Assembly (NCBI GenBank): GCA_030042375.1
Contig: JASHZU010000323.1
Span: 1 to 6,601, forward strand
Direction of reading: 5' to 3'
Source: Verrucomicrobiia bacterium
GTDB lineage: Bacteria; Verrucomicrobiota; Verrucomicrobiae; Limisphaerales; UBA11358
Length of the DNA: 6,601 bases
The notes under the pieces are model-generated. The model ran no database searches, had not been told where the DNA came from, and saw only the letters and a program-made list of their open reading frames with translations. Positions 1 through 6,501 of this stretch are shown here, one piece after another. The stretch's first letter is position 1; each line of letters begins with the position of its first letter. A program made the translations under genes and the position numbers.

Positions 1-594
1 AACTCCGGCAGCGCGGTTGCGGGCGACCAAATCGCTGCCAACGCGTTCACGACCACGACTATCGCCACGGCGGTTGGTTCATTCGTATGGCCGATGTGGG
101 AATGGATTGTGAAGGGCAAACCCACCCTGGTGGGCTTCTGCTCCGGCGCAGTCGCCGGTTTGGTGCTGATCACACCTGCTTGCGGTTACGTCCTGCCTCA
201 CGGCGCGTTGTGGATTGGCATCGCCTCGGGCACCATTCCGTGGTTCATGTGCTATAAGGTCAAAGGCTGGCTGGGCATGGACGACGCGCTGGATGCGTGG
301 AGCGTTCACGGTATCGGTGGTATGTGCGGCGCCATCATGACCGGCATGTTTGCCCGTCAGGAAGCCAACCCCAACCTGGCCACCAACCTGAGCAAATACG
401 TGACGGACCAAATCTTCCAGCCCCAATTGTGGGAGCAGTTGAAGACCGTCGGCGTCTCGCTGTTGCTCTTCATCCCAGGCACGATTGTCTGTGCTTACAT
501 CACCAAACTGCTCGTGGGCTTGCGTCCGACTGAGGAAGTCGAAATCGCCGGTCTCGACATCAACGAACACGGTGAGGAAGGCTATCACGATTAA
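1..594 (+). CDS. amt: Ammonium transporter (Amt/MEP/Rh family), C-terminal part, 5' truncated by window edge
   Basis: An inner-membrane channel for ammonium/ammonia uptake, normally trimeric. The reading frame is open from base 1, so the start lies outside the window; 197 residues are visible, about half of a usual Amt of 400 or more. The visible part lines up with E. coli AmtB TM7 to TM11. It includes a CSGAVAGLVLITPACGYV segment (AmtB has CSGAIAGLVGVTPACGY) and DDALDAWSVHGIGGMCG with the second of the twin pore histidines, encoded at 307-309. The cytoplasmic tail, GLRPTEEVEIAGLDINEHGE, closely matches the AmtB tail that the PII protein GlnK binds. PII control is therefore likely by family knowledge, but no glnK lies between this gene and glnA. 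The gene is 103 bases upstream of glnA on the same strand, so the pair forms a nitrogen-assimilation unit. The first twin histidine is outside the window. Confidence 0.96.
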   Translation, partial: NSGSAVAGDQIAANAFTTTTIATAVGSFVWPMWEWIVKGKPTLVGFCSGAVAGLVLITPACGYVLPHGALWIGIASGTIPWFMCYKVKGWLGMDDALDAWSVHGIGGMCGAIMTGMFARQEANPNLATNLSKYVTDQIFQPQLWEQLKTVGVSLLLFIPGTIVCAYITKLLVGLRPTEEVEIAGLDINEHGEEGYHD

Positions 595-606
595 AAAAAG
601 CTCGAC

Positions 607-645
607 GCTGCGCCGGCTGTGGGCCAAAGTCCCCGCCGGCGCAGC
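607..645 (+). promoter_or_regulatory. Strong hairpin in the amt-glnA gap
   Basis: A perfect 11-base inverted repeat, GCTGCGCCGGC at 607-617 and GCCGGCGCAGC at 635-645, is separated by a 17-base loop that can form a short inner GGG/CCC stem. It starts 12 bases after the amt stop. No run of T follows on the plus strand, so it is not a canonical intrinsic terminator. It could stabilise the 3' end of the amt mRNA, attenuate read-through into glnA, or terminate imperfectly. The sequence supports the structure; the role is inferred. Confidence 0.5.
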
Positions 646-697
646 CGTTGAACTGCGTCAAACAACAATAAAACCTCATATCTAAAATATCGAAACT

Positions 698-2122
698 ATG
701 GCAACTCCCAAAAGTGCATTAGAATTGGCCAAGAAGGCCAACGCCAAAATGGTGGACATCAAGTTCGTGGACACCTTCGGCACGTGGCAACATTTCAGCT
801 TACCCATCAGCGAAATTACCGAAGACAGCTTCTCAGAAGGACTCGGCTTTGACGGTTCATCCATCCGCGGATGGAAATCGATCGAGGCTTCCGACATGCT
901 CGCCATGCCCGATCCCGAAACCGCTTTCATTGACCCGTTCATGGCTGAGCCGACCTTGTCGCTCACCTGCACCATCGCTGAAACCGGCACCCGCGAAGCT
1001 TACAGCCGTGATCCCCGCGGCATCGCCCAAAAAGCCGAGGCCTATCTCAAGAGCACGGGCATCGCTGATACCGCAGTGTTCGGTCCGGAAGCTGAATTCT
1101 TCATTTTCGACAGCGTGGCGTTTGATTCCAAGCAGAACGGCACGTTCTACACTGTTGATTCCGAAGAAGCCATTTGGAACACCGGCAAAGGCGGTGGCTG
1201 CTGCGGCGAACCCAACCTTGGCTACAAAATCCGCAATAAGGAAGGCTACTTTCCTGTGGCCCCGCTCGACACGCAGCAAGATATCCGCACCGAAATGTGC
1301 CTCGTCATGGAATCGCTTGGCGTCAAAATCGAGCGCCAGCACCATGAAGTTGCCACCGGCGGCCAGGCTGAAATTGATTATCGTTTCAACACGCTCGTCA
1401 CCGCAGCCGATTGGATGATGATTTACAAGTACGTTATCAAAAATGTGGCCAAGAAACATGGTAAGACGGTGACCTTCATGCCCAAGCCGCTCTTCGGCGA
1501 CAATGGCTCCGGCATGCACACCCATCAATCGCTTTGGAGCAAGGGCAAGCCGCTCTTTGCCGGCAAGGAATATGCGGGGTTGTCCCAGATGGCTCTCCAT
1601 TACGTCGGCGGCATTTTGAAGCACGCCAAGGCCCTCGCCGCGATTTGTAACCCGACGACGAACAGCTATAAGCGCCTCGTCCCGGGTTATGAAGCGCCGG
1701 TGAACCTTGCTTACAGCGCTCGTAATCGCAGCGCGTCCATCCGTATTCCCACCTACAGTGAGAATCCGAAGGCCAAGCGCATCGAATATCGTCCGCCCGA
1801 TCCGGCGGCCAATCCGTACTTGGCCTTTGCCGCGATGCTCATGGCGGGTCTCGACGGCATCCAGAACAAGATCAAGCCGGGTGAGCCGATGGACAAGAAC
1901 CTTTACGAACTGCCGCCTGAAGAGCATGCGAAGATTCCGCAGATGCCCGGCAGCCTGCAGGAATCACTGGGCTACCTGGAAAAAGACCATGCCTTCCTTT
2001 TGAAGGGCGACGTCTTCACCAAAGACTTCCTCGAAATGTGGATTAGCCACAAGACCAAGGAAGCCGATGCCGTCCGGCTGCGCCCGCATCCGTACGAATT
2101 CTTCCTTTACTATGATGTGTAA
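698..2122 (+). CDS. glnA: Glutamine synthetase, type I (GSI-beta)
   Basis: Cytoplasmic enzyme that makes glutamine from glutamate, ammonia and ATP, usually as a dodecamer. The 474 residues match the usual 470 or so. In order: beta-grasp domain with FDGSSIRGW (51-59; Asp52 corresponds to the ammonium-site Asp50 of E. coli); metal-ligand motif [10 protein letters not shown] (129-138; Glu131, Glu133); [13 protein letters not shown] (215-227; Glu217, Glu224); ATP-site motif [14 protein letters not shown] (263-276; His274); the flap with Glu332 in [21 protein letters not shown]; and [14 protein letters not shown] (361-374; Glu363, Arg365). NLYELPPEE (401-409) places Tyr403 at the adenylylation site of the GSI-beta class, so GlnE-type control is likely. 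No active-site residue appears missing. The ATG at 698 gives the standard N-terminus, but no Shine-Dalgarno sequence precedes it. It follows amt and ends at a clear terminator. Confidence 0.98.
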   Translation: MATPKSALELAKKANAKMVDIKFVDTFGTWQHFSLPISEITEDSFSEGLGFDGSSIRGWKSIEASDMLAMPDPETAFIDPFMAEPTLSLTCTIAETGTREAYSRDPRGIAQKAEAYLKSTGIADTAVFGPEAEFFIFDSVAFDSKQNGTFYTVDSEEAIWNTGKGGGCCGEPNLGYKIRNKEGYFPVAPLDTQQDIRTEMCLVMESLGVKIERQHHEVATGGQAEIDYRFNTLVTAADWMMIYKYVIKNVAKKHGKTVTFMPKPLFGDNGSGMHTHQSLWSKGKPLFAGKEYAGLSQMALHYVGGILKHAKALAAICNPTTNSYKRLVPGYEAPVNLAYSARNRSASIRIPTYSENPKAKRIEYRPPDPAANPYLAFAAMLMAGLDGIQNKIKPGEPMDKNLYELPPEEHAKIPQMPGSLQESLGYLEKDHAFLLKGDVFTKDFLEMWISHKTKEADAVRLRPHPYEFFLYYDV

Positions 2123-2146
2123 ATAACGGGCCAGGAGAAACCGGGG

Positions 2147-2184
2147 AACGGCGCGAATGAACAATTCGCGCCGTTTTTCTTTTT
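2147..2184 (+). terminator. Intrinsic terminator of glnA
   Basis: A perfect 12-base stem, AACGGCGCGAAT at 2147-2158 and ATTCGCGCCGTT at 2164-2175, encloses a 5-base loop (GAACA). It is followed by a T-rich tract through 2184 interrupted by one C. It begins 24 bases after the glnA stop. The T tract runs into the stop codon of the convergent minus-strand gene (2183-2185). Read on the minus strand, the same stem is followed by CCCC and not T, so it is a typical terminator only for glnA. Confidence 0.93.
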
Positions 2185-2689
2185 AAGAATGACTGCCTAA
2201 TTGCAGGCGCGAGTCAGATTCCAAAATCGCTTTGAGGTTTGCCCAATTGGCTTCATTCATATCGTTGAAGGCATTCAGGTAAACCGCAACGGCCTCGTGC
2301 GGATGTTTGCCGAGCAGAAGTTCCACGGCCGCTTTCAATTTTGCGTCGTCCATGGACGATGGCAGATCATCCACCACGCCTTCCTGGTTTTTGATATCCA
2401 AGGCGGTGAGAAAATCCACGAGCATGGCCTTATGTTTTTTGAGCAGCCATTCGCGCAGGAGTCCGCCCGCCACGGAATCCAAACCGGGTTTGGAGAGCAC
2501 CTGGGCCATGGAGGCATGCCGCTGGGCGCGCGGCTGGCGTTCGAGAAACACCGGACGCACGCGCAGCGCCTGGGCGACGCCATTCATCGTGGCCTTGTAG
2601 GCGGGTTTGTCCGATTCGTAAGCAAAATTCAAAATCTCGTTCGCCAAGGCCGGCGACATAAAACCAAAAAGTTCGTGTGAGGTGAGCAT
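2183..2689 (-). CDS. Conserved-looking protein of unknown function, 168 residues
   Basis: I do not recognise a named family. The product begins MLTSHELFGFMSPALANEIL and appears soluble and mostly alpha-helical, with no signal peptide or membrane segment. A basic patch, RVRPVFLERQPRAQRH, lies at about residues 46-61. Further on come REWLLKKHKAMLVDFLTAL and a C-terminal stretch with DDAKLKAAVELLLGKHPHEAVAVYLNAF. The frame is open upstream to an ATG at 2818, but that start would overlap the end of lpxI by 86 bases and add a lysine/arginine-rich, low-information leader. The ATG at 2689 leaves a 43-base gap and is preferred. A weak purine stretch (GGGA) lies about 11 bases upstream of it. Position directly after lpxI on the same strand suggests co-transcription; a link to envelope biogenesis is only a guess from context. 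Confidence 0.75.
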   Translation of the reverse strand: MLTSHELFGFMSPALANEILNFAYESDKPAYKATMNGVAQALRVRPVFLERQPRAQRHASMAQVLSKPGLDSVAGGLLREWLLKKHKAMLVDFLTALDIKNQEGVVDDLPSSMDDAKLKAAVELLLGKHPHEAVAVYLNAFNDMNEANWANLKAILESDSRLQLGSHS

Positions 2690-2732
2690 GTCAATTAATC
2701 CCGGGAAAATCCCTGCATTTTTCGTTCGTACT

Positions 2733-3551
2733 TCAAACTGTTGTGATGGAAATCTTATCTTTAGCGGCCAGCCTTTCGCAAGCCTCCCTTTCGAGCAGCA
2801 GCGCCTTGCCGGATTCAATAGCCAGCACGGAAATGCCGGACGCGGAGCACACTTGCAGCGTCTGCAGCCCCAGGCAGGGGATGTCGAAACGCATGTCGTG
2901 TTTTTCCTTGGCCACTTTTACGGCCACAGCGCCGCCGTCCTTGCCGGCCAGTTCGCCGCCGCGGGCGAGGCATTTGTCCGTGCCTTCAAAGCCTTCCACC
3001 GCCAGGACCGTGCCATTTTTCACCACAACCAATTGACCGATTTCCAGGCGTGAAATTTCTTTGGCGATCTTGAACCCAAATTCCACGTCCTCTTTTTGCC
3101 CGGCGGAAAGTTTGGGGCCGAGATGGAAACCTTTCGAGGGAATCAAGGGCGCAAGCCACGGGGTGGCGTCCACTAAATCCACGCCGTCTTTTTTCAATTC
3201 ATCAGCGATAGCACCGAAAATCGTGTGGGCGTTTTTTTCTTTTAACTTAAAAAAGATGGCCATGGCGCGCATGTCCAGGCGCAGTTCAAAGAGATTTTTG
3301 GGCGCGATTTGGCCGACCATGACACATTGCTTGATGTGGCGATCCGTGAAGACGGCAATGGCTTTGCCCAATTGCCCGACGCGCAGCCAGACGATTTCGT
3401 CCACCAGTTTGGCCAGCTCCGGGTCGGTTTCATTTTCGAACGCGACGGCGACGAGTTTTTTTACGCCGGCGGCGCGCGCCTGCCGGGCCAATTCCAGCGG
3501 CAGCGAGCGGTTCCCGGCGATAATGCCAAGCGAGTCCAGGGCCAGATTCAT
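2733..3551 (-). CDS. lpxI: UDP-2,3-diacylglucosamine diphosphatase, LpxI type (DUF1009)
   Basis: Lipid A biosynthesis step that hydrolyses UDP-2,3-diacylglucosamine to lipid X and UMP at the cytoplasmic face of the inner membrane. LpxI replaces the unrelated LpxH in many alpha-proteobacteria and other phyla. The 272 residues fit the family (about 270-280). The N-terminal Rossmann-like domain opens with LDSLGIIAGNRSLPLELA (5-22). The C-terminal domain has GTVLAVEGFEGTDKCLARGG (180-199) and KVAKEKHDMRFDIPCLG (212-228), ending in a GISVLAIESGKALLLERE block (239-256). Asp223 in MRFDIP probably corresponds to the catalytic Asp225 of Caulobacter LpxI. The ATG at 3551 is the first good match to the family start; a GTG three codons upstream is an alternative. 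The frame stays open far upstream to 4721, but that stretch lies antisense to the sigma gene and does not look like protein. No other lpx gene is visible nearby. Confidence 0.93.
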   Translation of the reverse strand: MNLALDSLGIIAGNRSLPLELARQARAAGVKKLVAVAFENETDPELAKLVDEIVWLRVGQLGKAIAVFTDRHIKQCVMVGQIAPKNLFELRLDMRAMAIFFKLKEKNAHTIFGAIADELKKDGVDLVDATPWLAPLIPSKGFHLGPKLSAGQKEDVEFGFKIAKEISRLEIGQLVVVKNGTVLAVEGFEGTDKCLARGGELAGKDGGAVAVKVAKEKHDMRFDIPCLGLQTLQVCSASGISVLAIESGKALLLEREACERLAAKDKISITTV

Positions 3552-3560
3552 GCGGCGCAC

Positions 3561-3588
3561 AGGATAAGTCACGTTTGACGGCTGACAA
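3561..3588 (-). promoter_or_regulatory. Candidate sigma-70-type promoter for lpxI
   Basis: On the minus strand, TTGTCA (-35; plus-strand 3583-3588) and TATCCT (-10; plus-strand 3561-3566) are separated by 16 bases. They match 5/6 and 4/6 of the consensus. Transcription would begin near 3554, only about 3 bases before the lpxI ATG, which predicts a leaderless or nearly leaderless mRNA and fits the lack of a Shine-Dalgarno sequence. This is pattern matching only. Confidence 0.35.
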
Positions 3589-3602
3589 GCGGCAAGTATG
3601 GC
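3575..3602 (+). promoter_or_regulatory. Candidate promoter for the sigma-factor gene
   Basis: TTGACG at 3575-3580 (5/6 to the -35 consensus) is followed after 16 bases by TATGGC at 3597-3602 (a weak 3/6 -10). Transcription would start near 3609, giving a leader of about 57 bases. The elements interleave with the opposite-strand lpxI promoter candidate. The weak -10 makes this a tentative call; the gene may instead use a specialised or self-recognised promoter. Confidence 0.22.
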
Positions 3603-3655
3603 CCACAAAGTTGGAAAGATTTGTTTCCGGTTTTCCCCGGCGGCGGCAATATACC

Positions 3656-3660
3656 GGTGA
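3656..3660 (+). promoter_or_regulatory. Ribosome binding site deciding the sigma-gene start
   Basis: GGTGA lies 5 bases before the ATG at 3666 and supports that start over the in-frame ATG at 3621, which would add 15 residues that do not resemble a sigma factor N-terminus. Confidence 0.5.
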
Positions 3661-3665
3661 AGCAC

Positions 3666-5480
3666 ATGGCCGACACAGACAATCAACTTATTGCCGAATA
3701 CGATGCCCGGCGCGGCGAAGATGCCTTTGCCGCGCTTGTCCGCCAGCATATCAACCTTGTCTTTGCCACGGCGCTGCGGCAGGTGGGTGACCATGGCGCG
3801 GCCGAAGAAATCACCCAAAACGTTTTCATCGCGCTGGCGCAGGCTTCCGGCAAATTGAAATCGCATCCCACCATTGCGGGCTGGCTTTATCGAACCACGT
3901 TGAACAAATCCCGCGAATGGCTTCGCTCGGAACTGCGCCGGCACCGGCGCGAGCAGGTGGCGGTGGCGCAGGAATTGGCCGCGACGGAAGGCGATTCGCC
4001 CTGGGCCCCGCTCGTGCCCATGCTGGATGAAGCATTGCTGAAACTTCGCGAGGCCGACCGCCTGGCCGTCATCATGCACTACATGGAAGGCCATACCTTC
4101 GAGGAAATCGGTTCCACTCTTGGCGTGGGCGAGGACGCCGCGCGCAAGCGGGTGAATCGCTGCCTGGATGAACTCACTCATTTTTTCCGCCATCGTGGCT
4201 TTGCCACGCCGGCCGTCGCTGCGCCGTTGTTTGCGCTGGCTTCGCACGCGGCGCCGGCGGGATTGGCTGCGTCCGCGACATCCGCCGCGCAGGCTGCCGC
4301 TCATTCTACAACCTCTACAATAACCCTCATCAAAGGAGCATTGAAGCTTATGGCATGGACCAAAACCAAAATCGCAATCATTACGGGCGTGGCCGTTCTT
4401 GTGACAGCCGGCGGCGGCGCTGTGGCTTATCATGCTGTCAGCGTGGCCCGAACCACTGCCGCCCTGGCGACGATGCGGGGTGATTGGGAAGGCACGCTCG
4501 ACATCAATAATGTACAATTGCGCCTCGTTCTTAAAATTTTTAAGACCAATGACGCCTATCAAGTGACTCTGGATTCGGTTGACCAGGGCGCCAAAGACAT
4601 TCCCGTTCCCAAGGTTTCCGGGGCCGGGCGTTCTCTCCGCTTCATGATGCCGGCGCTTGATATTGACTACCGTGCCACCTTGAATCCGGACGGAACTGAA
4701 TTGTCGGGCATGTTCAAGCAATTTAAAAAATCAGCCGCGTTGACGCTCACGCGTACCGACCAGCCGGACGCAGTGACCAGTTTAACAGCAGATCAGGTTG
4801 TGCCGAGCCAGAGTTCCGATTTGCAGGGCGCATGGCAGGGGGTTTTGATGGTGAGAGGCACGGCGTTGCATCTGAATTTGAGAATTGCCGAGACATCGTC
4901 GGGAACTTTCCAGGCTGAAATGGACAGCGTGGACCAGGGCGCCATGAATATGCCGGTCACTTCCCTCACATATAGTAAGCCGGAGGTTCACTTTGTGATG
5001 ACGGCCATTGACGGCGACTTTGTCGGGAATCTCAACGGCGCCGATAATCGCATCTCCGGAACGTGGAAACAAATGGGCCAAAAATGGCCACTGACATTTG
5101 AGCGCGCGCAAACCAATGCGCTTGCGGCTGCCGACGAACAAAAAGACTACGGCACGGGAGCCAGCGACCAAATCCGGGGACATTGGAAGGGAATACTCAC
5201 GATCGGCAGTGTCCAGATGCACATCGTTTTTCACATTGCCCTGATGCCGGATGGCTCGTACACCGCGACACTGGACAGCCCGGACCAGGGGGCCACGGGA
5301 GTTCCTGCGACAACGGCGGATTGCAACTTTCCTGATGTGAAGCTTACCTGGAAAGCCATCGGTGGAGTTTTTACCGGCAAGATGAGCAATAACAAGATTT
5401 CCGGCACCTGGAAACAAGGCAAGCTTTCTCTCCCGCTGGACCTGCAGAGAGATACTGCGGAACAGTCGCCCACGACCTGA
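3666..5480 (+). CDS. ECF-like sigma factor fused to a membrane anchor and three tandem ectodomain repeats
   Basis: Predicted 604-residue sigma-70 family protein, three times the usual ECF length (about 180-200). Residues 1-90 form region 2 (AFAALVRQHINLVFATALRQ, then AEEITQNVFIALAQ and GWLYRTTLNKSREWLR). Residues 117-172 form region 4, with a helix-turn-helix in HTFEEIGSTLGVGEDAARKRVN (143-164). An Ala-rich linker (180-228) leads to KLMAWTKTK and one hydrophobic segment (about 235-257). Three copies of a beta-rich domain follow at 271-363, 387-480 and 504-595, each with G-x-W near its start and D-Q-G-A in the middle. Inferred topology: sigma module in the cytoplasm, repeats in the periplasm, so the sigma factor may be held at the membrane and controlled by what the ectodomain senses or by proteolysis. 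No separate anti-sigma gene is adjacent. The ATG at 3666 is chosen because the sigma-2 motif begins properly there and a GGTGA precedes it. Target promoters are unknown. Confidence 0.88.
   Translation: MADTDNQLIAEYDARRGEDAFAALVRQHINLVFATALRQVGDHGAAEEITQNVFIALAQASGKLKSHPTIAGWLYRTTLNKSREWLRSELRRHRREQVAVAQELAATEGDSPWAPLVPMLDEALLKLREADRLAVIMHYMEGHTFEEIGSTLGVGEDAARKRVNRCLDELTHFFRHRGFATPAVAAPLFALASHAAPAGLAASATSAAQAAAHSTTSTITLIKGALKLMAWTKTKIAIITGVAVLVTAGGGAVAYHAVSVARTTAALATMRGDWEGTLDINNVQLRLVLKIFKTNDAYQVTLDSVDQGAKDIPVPKVSGAGRSLRFMMPALDIDYRATLNPDGTELSGMFKQFKKSAALTLTRTDQPDAVTSLTADQVVPSQSSDLQGAWQGVLMVRGTALHLNLRIAETSSGTFQAEMDSVDQGAMNMPVTSLTYSKPEVHFVMTAIDGDFVGNLNGADNRISGTWKQMGQKWPLTFERAQTNALAAADEQKDYGTGASDQIRGHWKGILTIGSVQMHIVFHIALMPDGSYTATLDSPDQGATGVPATTADCNFPDVKLTWKAIGGVFTGKMSNNKISGTWKQGKLSLPLDLQRDTAEQSPTT
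4334..4352 (+). promoter_or_regulatory. Internal Shine-Dalgarno and in-frame ATG inside the sigma gene
   Basis: AGGAG at 4334-4338 lies 11 bases before an in-frame ATG at 4350 (Met229), just ahead of the predicted membrane helix. It is the best Shine-Dalgarno match I see before any Met in the window. Initiation here would yield a 376-residue protein of membrane anchor plus three repeats, without the sigma module. An in-frame TTG at 4341 lies only 2 bases after AGGAG and is less likely. Confidence 0.3.
4476..5450 (+). repeat. Three tandem protein-domain repeats (period about 117 codons)
   Basis: The copies span 4476-4754, 4824-5105 and 5175-5450. Landmarks recur in order: GDWEGTL / GAWQGVL / GHWKGIL; LDSVDQGA / MDSVDQGA / LDSPDQGA; then SGMFKQ / SGTWKQ / SGTWKQ, and a closing L-T-L-x-R, L-T-F-x-R or L-D-L-x-R. 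The DNA GACCAGGGCGCCA at 4581 and 4932 recurs as GACCAGGGGGCCA at 5283, spaced exactly 351 bases each time. From memory, a similar single domain precedes the catalytic domain of some secreted alpha/beta hydrolases; that link needs a profile search. The alternating pattern suggests a beta-barrel or beta-sandwich. Copy 1 is the most diverged at its end (F for W). Confidence 0.85.
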
Positions 5481-5488
5481 AACAAGCA

Positions 5489-6487
5489 TTAAACCACCAG
5501 ATAGCTGCGCGCCGGAGCGCCAGGGCGCTCGGCGGGGGCAAGAGCGGGCAGGGGTCGTCCGGCCGTTTTCAGTTGCACAATGGCCTGGCCAAAACCCTTG
5601 TGACCGATGCTCGTGCGCAATTCCTCCCGCACTGACGGCCAGCGTAAAGCCTGGTTAAAGAACGCGCAAGTAACGCCGAGCTTCCGGGCAGTTTCCAGCA
5701 GCAGCGCGCTGGTTTGTCCTGCCGCGATCCACCCATACTTATCATCGGTTTTCGTTTTTATAACGGCGAACGTGCCGGACATCGTGGTCGCGTCCAATTC
5801 TTTACCGGCCTCAGGGACCGAAACCGGCGCGCGTAACTTCACCCCCAGGATAAATTTTTGCCAGCCATTGTACTCGGCTGGTTTTTGCACGCGGCCGGGA
5901 GATGCGGGCGGCAATCCTGTTCGTTCTCCGCTGATTTGGAACAGCCATTGGTTATTCATCCCGGCCAGTTCGAGCAATCTTTCACGGCTTTTTTGGCCTT
6001 GGGCCATTTCCAGCCAGCAACGCTCGCCGGCGACCGCATGGCTCATGAAATTGAATACGGCATCGGGTATGGGAAGATCCGCGGCAGGTTGAAAATGGCT
6101 CGGTGTCATAACGTCAAAGGGCTCCGGCTCATAGTCTCCGCCGCCTTCGCTCAGGTAAACCCACGCCACCAGAGAGGGCCGATCCAGTTGGGGAAATAAT
6201 TTCACCCGGTCAAGGCAGCCCTGCCGTTTCAACGAAAGCTTGAGTAATCGCAACACGCTGCCGCAACGAATGATCTTCTCCCGCCAGTCCGCCACGGTCT
6301 CGTCCCCGCTTTCAGCCCCCAAAGATAATTCCACGAATTGGTCCTCCATCCGGCATTTCCACGACTGCCAATGCTCCTGCCCAAATGCCGAAGCCGCCTC
6401 CGCAAGGGCAACACTCACCTTTTCACTCAACCTTCCTGAAGTTTGGCGGTCAGTGGAAAAAGCATTCCTATTGGATGCGGTCGCCAT
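5489..6487 (-). CDS. Acg/nitroreductase-like protein, diverged FMN motif
   Basis: Predicted 332-residue soluble protein, with no signal peptide seen. It resembles the Acg (Rv3131-type) branch of the nitroreductase fold, which usually runs about 320-330 residues and holds two half-domains. Supporting motifs are WREKIIRCGSVLRLLKLSLK (68-87; Acg proteins have R-E-x2-I-x-C-G-x2-L-x2-L), GWIAAGQTSALLLETARKLGVT (252-273; G-W-x-x-A-G-x2-x-x-x-L-L-E-A in the family) and an Arg/Pro-rich end at about 311-327. The usual N-terminal A-P-S-x-H-N-x-Q-P-W FMN motif is replaced by FGQEHWQSW (35-43), keeping only Gln41 and Trp43 in my alignment. FMN binding or redox activity may therefore be altered or lost. 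It converges on the sigma gene with 8 bases between the stops and no terminator visible. The ATG at 6487 is the first in frame; no Shine-Dalgarno precedes it. Family assignment is moderately sure; a substrate cannot be named. Confidence 0.6.
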   Translation of the reverse strand: MATASNRNAFSTDRQTSGRLSEKVSVALAEAASAFGQEHWQSWKCRMEDQFVELSLGAESGDETVADWREKIIRCGSVLRLLKLSLKRQGCLDRVKLFPQLDRPSLVAWVYLSEGGGDYEPEPFDVMTPSHFQPAADLPIPDAVFNFMSHAVAGERCWLEMAQGQKSRERLLELAGMNNQWLFQISGERTGLPPASPGRVQKPAEYNGWQKFILGVKLRAPVSVPEAGKELDATTMSGTFAVIKTKTDDKYGWIAAGQTSALLLETARKLGVTCAFFNQALRWPSVREELRTSIGHKGFGQAIVQLKTAGRPLPALAPAERPGAPARSYLVV

Positions 6488-6501
6488 ATGTTCATTTTTG
6501 C

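Noticed and set aside
79..627. 182-codon minus-strand open frame opposite amt, with a hydrophobic start.
   Set aside because: The hydrophobic stretch is the reverse of Amt membrane codons and its tail; the plus-strand protein is a clear AmtB match.
648..688. Possible glnA promoter, TTGAAC with a downstream A/T-rich -10.
   Set aside because: No hexamer resembling TATAAT occurs at 16-18 bases from TTGAAC; TAAAAT at 683-688 is too far away and too close to the ATG.
857..1927. 356-codon minus-strand open frame opposite glnA.
   Set aside because: glnA is certain on the other strand. Such antisense frames arise from GC-biased codon use, and no motif or ribosome binding site supports this one.
2201..2680. 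159-codon plus-strand open frame opposite the 168-residue gene.
   Set aside because: Composition is that of a shadow frame (His/Phe/Gly-rich, no motif), and it has no promoter beyond the glnA terminator. The minus-strand frame fits the operon with lpxI better, though neither product is recognised, so a small doubt remains.
3621..3665. Upstream in-frame ATG for the sigma gene (15 extra residues).
   Set aside because: The added residues are Pro/Gly-rich and unlike sigma N-termini, while GGTGA is correctly placed for the ATG at 3666.
3552..4721. Minus-strand frame continuous with lpxI, open to an ATG at 4721 (would make a 662-residue product).
   Set aside because: It lies fully antisense to the well-supported sigma gene, is Arg/His/Gly-rich with no recognisable domain, and the LpxI family begins at 3551. 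A gene caller could wrongly extend lpxI here.
5515..5530. Inverted repeat GAGCGCC-AG-GGCGCTC near the convergent gene ends, considered as a terminator.
   Set aside because: The loop is only two bases, it lies inside the Acg-like coding region, and no T run follows on either strand.
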